Assembly: GCA_050732635.1 (NCBI GenBank)
Contig: JBOHRE010000047.1
Span: 1 to 25,341, forward strand
Reading direction: 5' to 3'
DNA length: 25,341 nt
Source: JBOHRE01 sp050732635
GTDB taxonomy: Bacteria > Gemmatimonadota > Gemmatimonadetes > Longimicrobiales > RSA9
Shown here: positions 22,537 through 25,341 of the stretch, one piece after another
Numbering within the stretch: the stretch's first letter is position 1
How the letters are laid out: each line of letters begins with the position of its first letter
The notes under the pieces: generated by a model
Seen by the model: only the letters and a program-made list of their open reading frames with translations
Database searches by the model: none
What the model was told of the DNA's origin: nothing
Made by a program: the position numbers and the translations under genes

Positions 22537-23868
22537 CTACTCGCACTCCAGCTCCTGGAGGTGCGCCAGGCAGCCGTACCCGATGTCGAGCGGCTCGTGC
22601 TCGCCCGGCAGCGTGTAATGCCACCACTCCTTCTCGTAGTTGACCCAGCCCTGCTCGCGCATCGCGCGGACCAGTCGCTGGCGGTTGCGGGCGACGTCGC
22701 CGCTCGCGTTCGCGGTGTGTGCCGCCTCGGTGAACTCGTCGTACGCCGTTCCCATGTCGAGCTCACGGCCGGTCGACAGCTCGTACAGTGTCAGATCTAC
22801 CGTGGCGCCGAGGTTGTGCCCACTGCGCCGCGCGACATAACCCTCATCCAGCAGCCATGCATTGCCGGTGCGCTCCGCCCAGTCCACCATGGCGAGGGTC
22901 GCACGCACCGGCCGGTAGGCGTCCCAGATCTTCAGTCCGAGACCATCCGTCCGCAACTGCGCCTGCACGCGCAACAACGCCTGCGCGGCCGCGGGTCGGA
23001 GCAGCGCCAGCGGCCGCTCGTAGCCGGGCAGTCGCGCACCCATGAAATTGTCCGCGGTCGCGTAGCGGATCTCCTCGACGATGGTGGTGTCGAGGGAGCG
23101 GGGCCGCACCAGCTCCGGCAACGCGGCCGAATCGGGGCAGCTCCAGGCCGCGAGCGCCTCGGCCGGTCGAGCGCATTTGCCGTGCGCGGTGCAGACCCAC
23201 TGGACCCGGCCCGCGGGCAAGCGCTGCACCAGCGCCGCTACCGACGAGTCGCTCCGGGCCGCGTCATCCGAGTAGATCCGCTTCGCGCCATGAAAGCCGA
23301 GCAATGGTGTCCAGCCCAGGGCATCGCCGGCGAACAGCACGCCTCGCAGCAGGTACGCGGCGCTGCCCGCCGTATGGCCGGGGAGCGCGTAGGCGAACAC
23401 CGTGTCGGCGCCGAAGTGGAACACCGTGTCGCGCGCGAACGCGTGAAGCCACAGCTCATCGGCCGCCGGATGATCGAAGGGCGCGACCTGCTCGGCCAGG
23501 CGCGGCACAGCGCCCGCGTGCTCGGCCGCGCCGGTGAACGACGCCAGCTCGGGCGCAGCGAGGACGAAGCGCGCATGGCGCGCGTGGCGCCAGGCCGCAA
23601 CGTGGTCGCGGTGACTGTGGGTGACGAAGACGGTCGTGAGATCGCCTCGCTCGGCACCGAGGCGGGCCAGTGCGCGGTCAAGCGCATGACCGTCGCCGTC
23701 GCTGCCGAGATCCACGGCGATCACACCCGAGTCGGTGCGCGCGAGGTAGATCATGCTGGCCCACGGTCCGCCGGTCGTCACCGCAACCGATGCCGGGGGT
23801 GTCTGGATGCGCTCGAGATTGAGTGTGCACGCGGACAGCGCGAGCGCGCAGAGCAGGATGATTCGCAT
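22537..23868 (-). CDS. Lipoprotein fusing metallo-beta-lactamase and VanX-type D-Ala-D-Ala dipeptidase domains
   Basis: This 443-residue protein has a very short lipoprotein signal (MRIILLCALALSAC, lipobox LSAC, C14). Residues about 25-235 are an MBL domain with H84-x-H86-x-D88-H89 (THSHRDH), a later His in LPGHTAG, Asp in FAGDALG and His in CTAHGK, so all metal ligands are present. Residues about 250-443 are an M15D (VanX) dipeptidase with YRP (R319), SGHNLGATVD (zinc ligands H351 and D358) and EWWH (catalytic E414, ligand H417). VanX hydrolyses D-Ala-D-Ala; the MBL substrate is unknown. No vanHA-like genes are nearby. The two domains are in one uninterrupted frame. Confidence 0.9.
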   Translation of the reverse strand: MRIILLCALALSACTLNLERIQTPPASVAVTTGGPWASMIYLARTDSGVIAVDLGSDGDGHALDRALARLGAERGDLTTVFVTHSHRDHVAAWRHARHARFVLAAPELASFTGAAEHAGAVPRLAEQVAPFDHPAADELWLHAFARDTVFHFGADTVFAYALPGHTAGSAAYLLRGVLFAGDALGWTPLLGFHGAKRIYSDDAARSDSSVAALVQRLPAGRVQWVCTAHGKCARPAEALAAWSCPDSAALPELVRPRSLDTTIVEEIRYATADNFMGARLPGYERPLALLRPAAAQALLRVQAQLRTDGLGLKIWDAYRPVRATLAMVDWAERTGNAWLLDEGYVARRSGHNLGATVDLTLYELSTGRELDMGTAYDEFTEAAHTANASGDVARNRQRLVRAMREQGWVNYEKEWWHYTLPGEHEPLDIGYGCLAHLQELECE

Positions 23869-23910
23869 GGTAATGCTACTAGGCGCTCGGCGGCGCGAGG
23901 TTCCGCGACT

Positions 23911-25317
23911 CTAGCGAGGCTTGACCGTGCCGAACATGGTTTCGTCCTGTTCGACCGCCTGATCGAGCAGCAGGTGCATCAGCGGCCGGTGGATCGTCCG
24001 CTGCGGTGGTCTGCGCTCCATGTAGACGGCGAAGTGCCCGGTCTTCCAGCCCATCATCCGGCGTAGCGCGTCCTCGCCCGTATCGCCGCGGGTCTGGGCG
24101 TGGTGAGGCTCGCCGTCGACAACATAGATCACGCCCTTGTCGGCCGGCCCCTCCACCGTGAGTGCCGCGGTACTGCTGTTGTAGGAGAGCATCTGCAGCA
24201 ACCAGGTGAGGCCGAAGTCCTCGAGGTCGCCGCGCAGCGCGTGCAGCAGCGTCTGGTCGTCCGACGCACGCGCGCCCGTGGCCCGGCTGCGCGCGGCCTG
24301 GCCGACCAGCGCCGCGAGCGTGCTCCGGATCTCGACGAAGCTCGCATCGCTGCCGAAGCAGATATCGGCGCCGGCACTGAGCAAGGCGATGCGCGTAGCG
24401 GGTCGATCGGCATCGATCGCAACCACCGGTAGGGTGGCGTGGCCCGCGTCGCCCCGCAGCCCATCCAGGAACGGCGCGTAGACGTCGTCGGGAAATGCGG
24501 CGGACAGGATGATCGCCTCTACCGGAACGCGTCGCAGCCGCTCGCCCACCGTGCCGAGGTCCGGCGCCACCTCGGCGAGGAAACCGGACGTGCACAGCTT
24601 GGCCGCGACGATCGTCGAGCGCGCAATGTCCGGGTGCACCAGCAGCACGTGCTGGCGCAGGCCGAGGCCGAAGTAGCGCAGGTCGTGCGTGGAGAAGAGC
24701 TGCAGCGCGATGCGAACCACGATCGGATCGAACTGGCGGCCGGACTCCCGGCGTAGCTCGTCGAGTGCGTCACTGATGCGGAGCGGCAGCCGGTACTGGC
24801 GCGGCCGTATCATTGCCGAGAACGAGTCGGCCGCCGCGAGCACGCGAGCGAGCAGCGGGATCTGCTCGCCGTGCAGACGGGCCGGGTACCCCTTGCCGTC
24901 CCAGCGCTCGTGGTGATGCTCGATCGCGGCCTCGACCAGCGGCGGTAGCGGCACGCCTTCGAGCAGCTTGAGCCCGAGCGGCACGTGATCCTCGATGCGC
25001 TTACGTACTTCGTCGGTACGTTCGAGCGCGCCGCGCGACAGCAGGCGTCCACCCATCGCGAGGCGACCGAGATCGCGCAGCACTGCGGCCAGCCCGAGCG
25101 CCTCGACCTGGGCCACGTCCAGCCCCAGCTCGCGGCCGATCGCGACGGAGATGATGCGCGTCAGGCTGCTGCCGCCGCGGAAGTACGGATCGTTGAACTC
25201 GAGAAGTCCGACCAGGAGGTCGGCGAGCGCCGTGCTGGGCGCCACCAGCGCGGCGGCGCGTTCGGCTTCGGCGGCGCGAGCACCGTCACCGCCGGGCGAC
25301 GGCAAGCCGGCGGTCAT
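23911..25317 (-). CDS. HD-GYP-like / pseudo-receiver / DUF4388 protein (5' end may extend past window)
   Basis: At least 468 residues. The N-terminal part (about 30-215) is HD-GYP-like and retains H111, the HHERWDGKGYP motif (135-145) and D164. The first ligand His (usual GHSERV) is G49, and HDxGK reads R81-D82-LGR. Residues about 220-350 look like a receiver without acidic residues (VLLVHPD, IILSAAFPD). The C-terminus (about 365-465) is a DUF4388 domain, common in regulators of motility and predation in deltaproteobacteria and relatives. Phosphodiesterase activity on c-di-GMP is doubtful. The ATG at 25317 is internal to a frame still open to base 25341, so the true start may lie outside. Confidence 0.85.
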   Translation of the reverse strand: MTAGLPSPGGDGARAAEAERAAALVAPSTALADLLVGLLEFNDPYFRGGSSLTRIISVAIGRELGLDVAQVEALGLAAVLRDLGRLAMGGRLLSRGALERTDEVRKRIEDHVPLGLKLLEGVPLPPLVEAAIEHHHERWDGKGYPARLHGEQIPLLARVLAAADSFSAMIRPRQYRLPLRISDALDELRRESGRQFDPIVVRIALQLFSTHDLRYFGLGLRQHVLLVHPDIARSTIVAAKLCTSGFLAEVAPDLGTVGERLRRVPVEAIILSAAFPDDVYAPFLDGLRGDAGHATLPVVAIDADRPATRIALLSAGADICFGSDASFVEIRSTLAALVGQAARSRATGARASDDQTLLHALRGDLEDFGLTWLLQMLSYNSSTAALTVEGPADKGVIYVVDGEPHHAQTRGDTGEDALRRMMGWKTGHFAVYMERRPPQRTIHRPLMHLLLDQAVEQDETMFGTVKPR

Positions 25318-25341
25318 GGCGTCGGCCGCCCCGGCTTCGAC

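Noticed and set aside
22479..22766. N-terminal extension of the DPP IV-like peptidase
   Set aside because: It would overlap the preceding gene and bury the signal peptide that starts at 22478.
22561..24066. 501-codon plus-strand open frame
   Set aside because: Antisense to the MBL-VanX fusion gene, whose motifs are unmistakable; the plus-strand product has no recognisable features.

Overview
This window is high-GC bacterial chromosome (my estimate is mid to upper 60s percent) with densely packed, mostly housekeeping genes. I see no phage genes, transposase, integrase, rRNA or CRISPR array. The mix of an S9B dipeptidyl peptidase, an HD-GYP/DUF4388 protein, a VanX-type dipeptidase, a short-form glucose-6-phosphate isomerase and a YtxH protein best suggests Gemmatimonadota or a related high-GC Gram-negative lineage. 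That assignment is an inference from gene content, not from a phylogenetic marker.

Left end (1-2757): the first 37 codons of tuf (minus strand) lie behind a perfect-consensus sigma-70 promoter and a long, structured leader. Two plus-strand genes follow, a single-domain response regulator and a Gfo/Idh/MocA oxidoreductase. Then come tRNA-Gly(TCC) and tRNA-Thr(TGT) on the minus strand. The 377 bp upstream of tRNA-Thr holds two copies of a near-identical palindrome in inverted orientation and a 29-30 bp tandem repeat that ends at the cysS stop codon.

Central block (2758-18056): sixteen consecutive minus-strand genes, many joined by 4-nt start/stop overlaps. In transcription order they are a class A beta-lactamase-like serine hydrolase, pyruvate kinase, a PhnP-like metallo-hydrolase, glucose-6-phosphate isomerase, a class IV aminotransferase, a histidine-kinase-like protein with a degraded ATP site, a sigma-54-dependent response regulator, a YtxH protein, a YihY membrane protein, SmpB, an N-acetylmuramoyl-L-alanine amidase, PyrD (class 1B), PyrF, a small secreted NTF2-like protein, an MscS channel and CysRS. 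Themes are lower glycolysis, pyrimidine synthesis, translation quality control and envelope or osmotic homeostasis.

Right end (18092-25341): RNase D (plus), an unrecognised 157-residue protein (minus), a small lipoprotein (plus), a secreted DPP IV-family peptidase (minus), a lipoprotein that fuses a metallo-beta-lactamase domain to a VanX-type D-Ala-D-Ala dipeptidase (minus), and an HD-GYP/pseudo-receiver/DUF4388 protein (minus) whose reading frame is still open at the window edge.

The most unusual items are the MBL-VanX fusion, the kinase-like protein lacking nucleotide-binding residues, the serine hydrolase lacking the class A general-base glutamate, the HD-GYP protein lacking two metal-ligand histidines, and the paired palindromes near the tRNA genes. 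I found no clearly novel multi-gene system. The nearest candidate is a loose set of envelope genes that may act on D-Ala-containing peptides.
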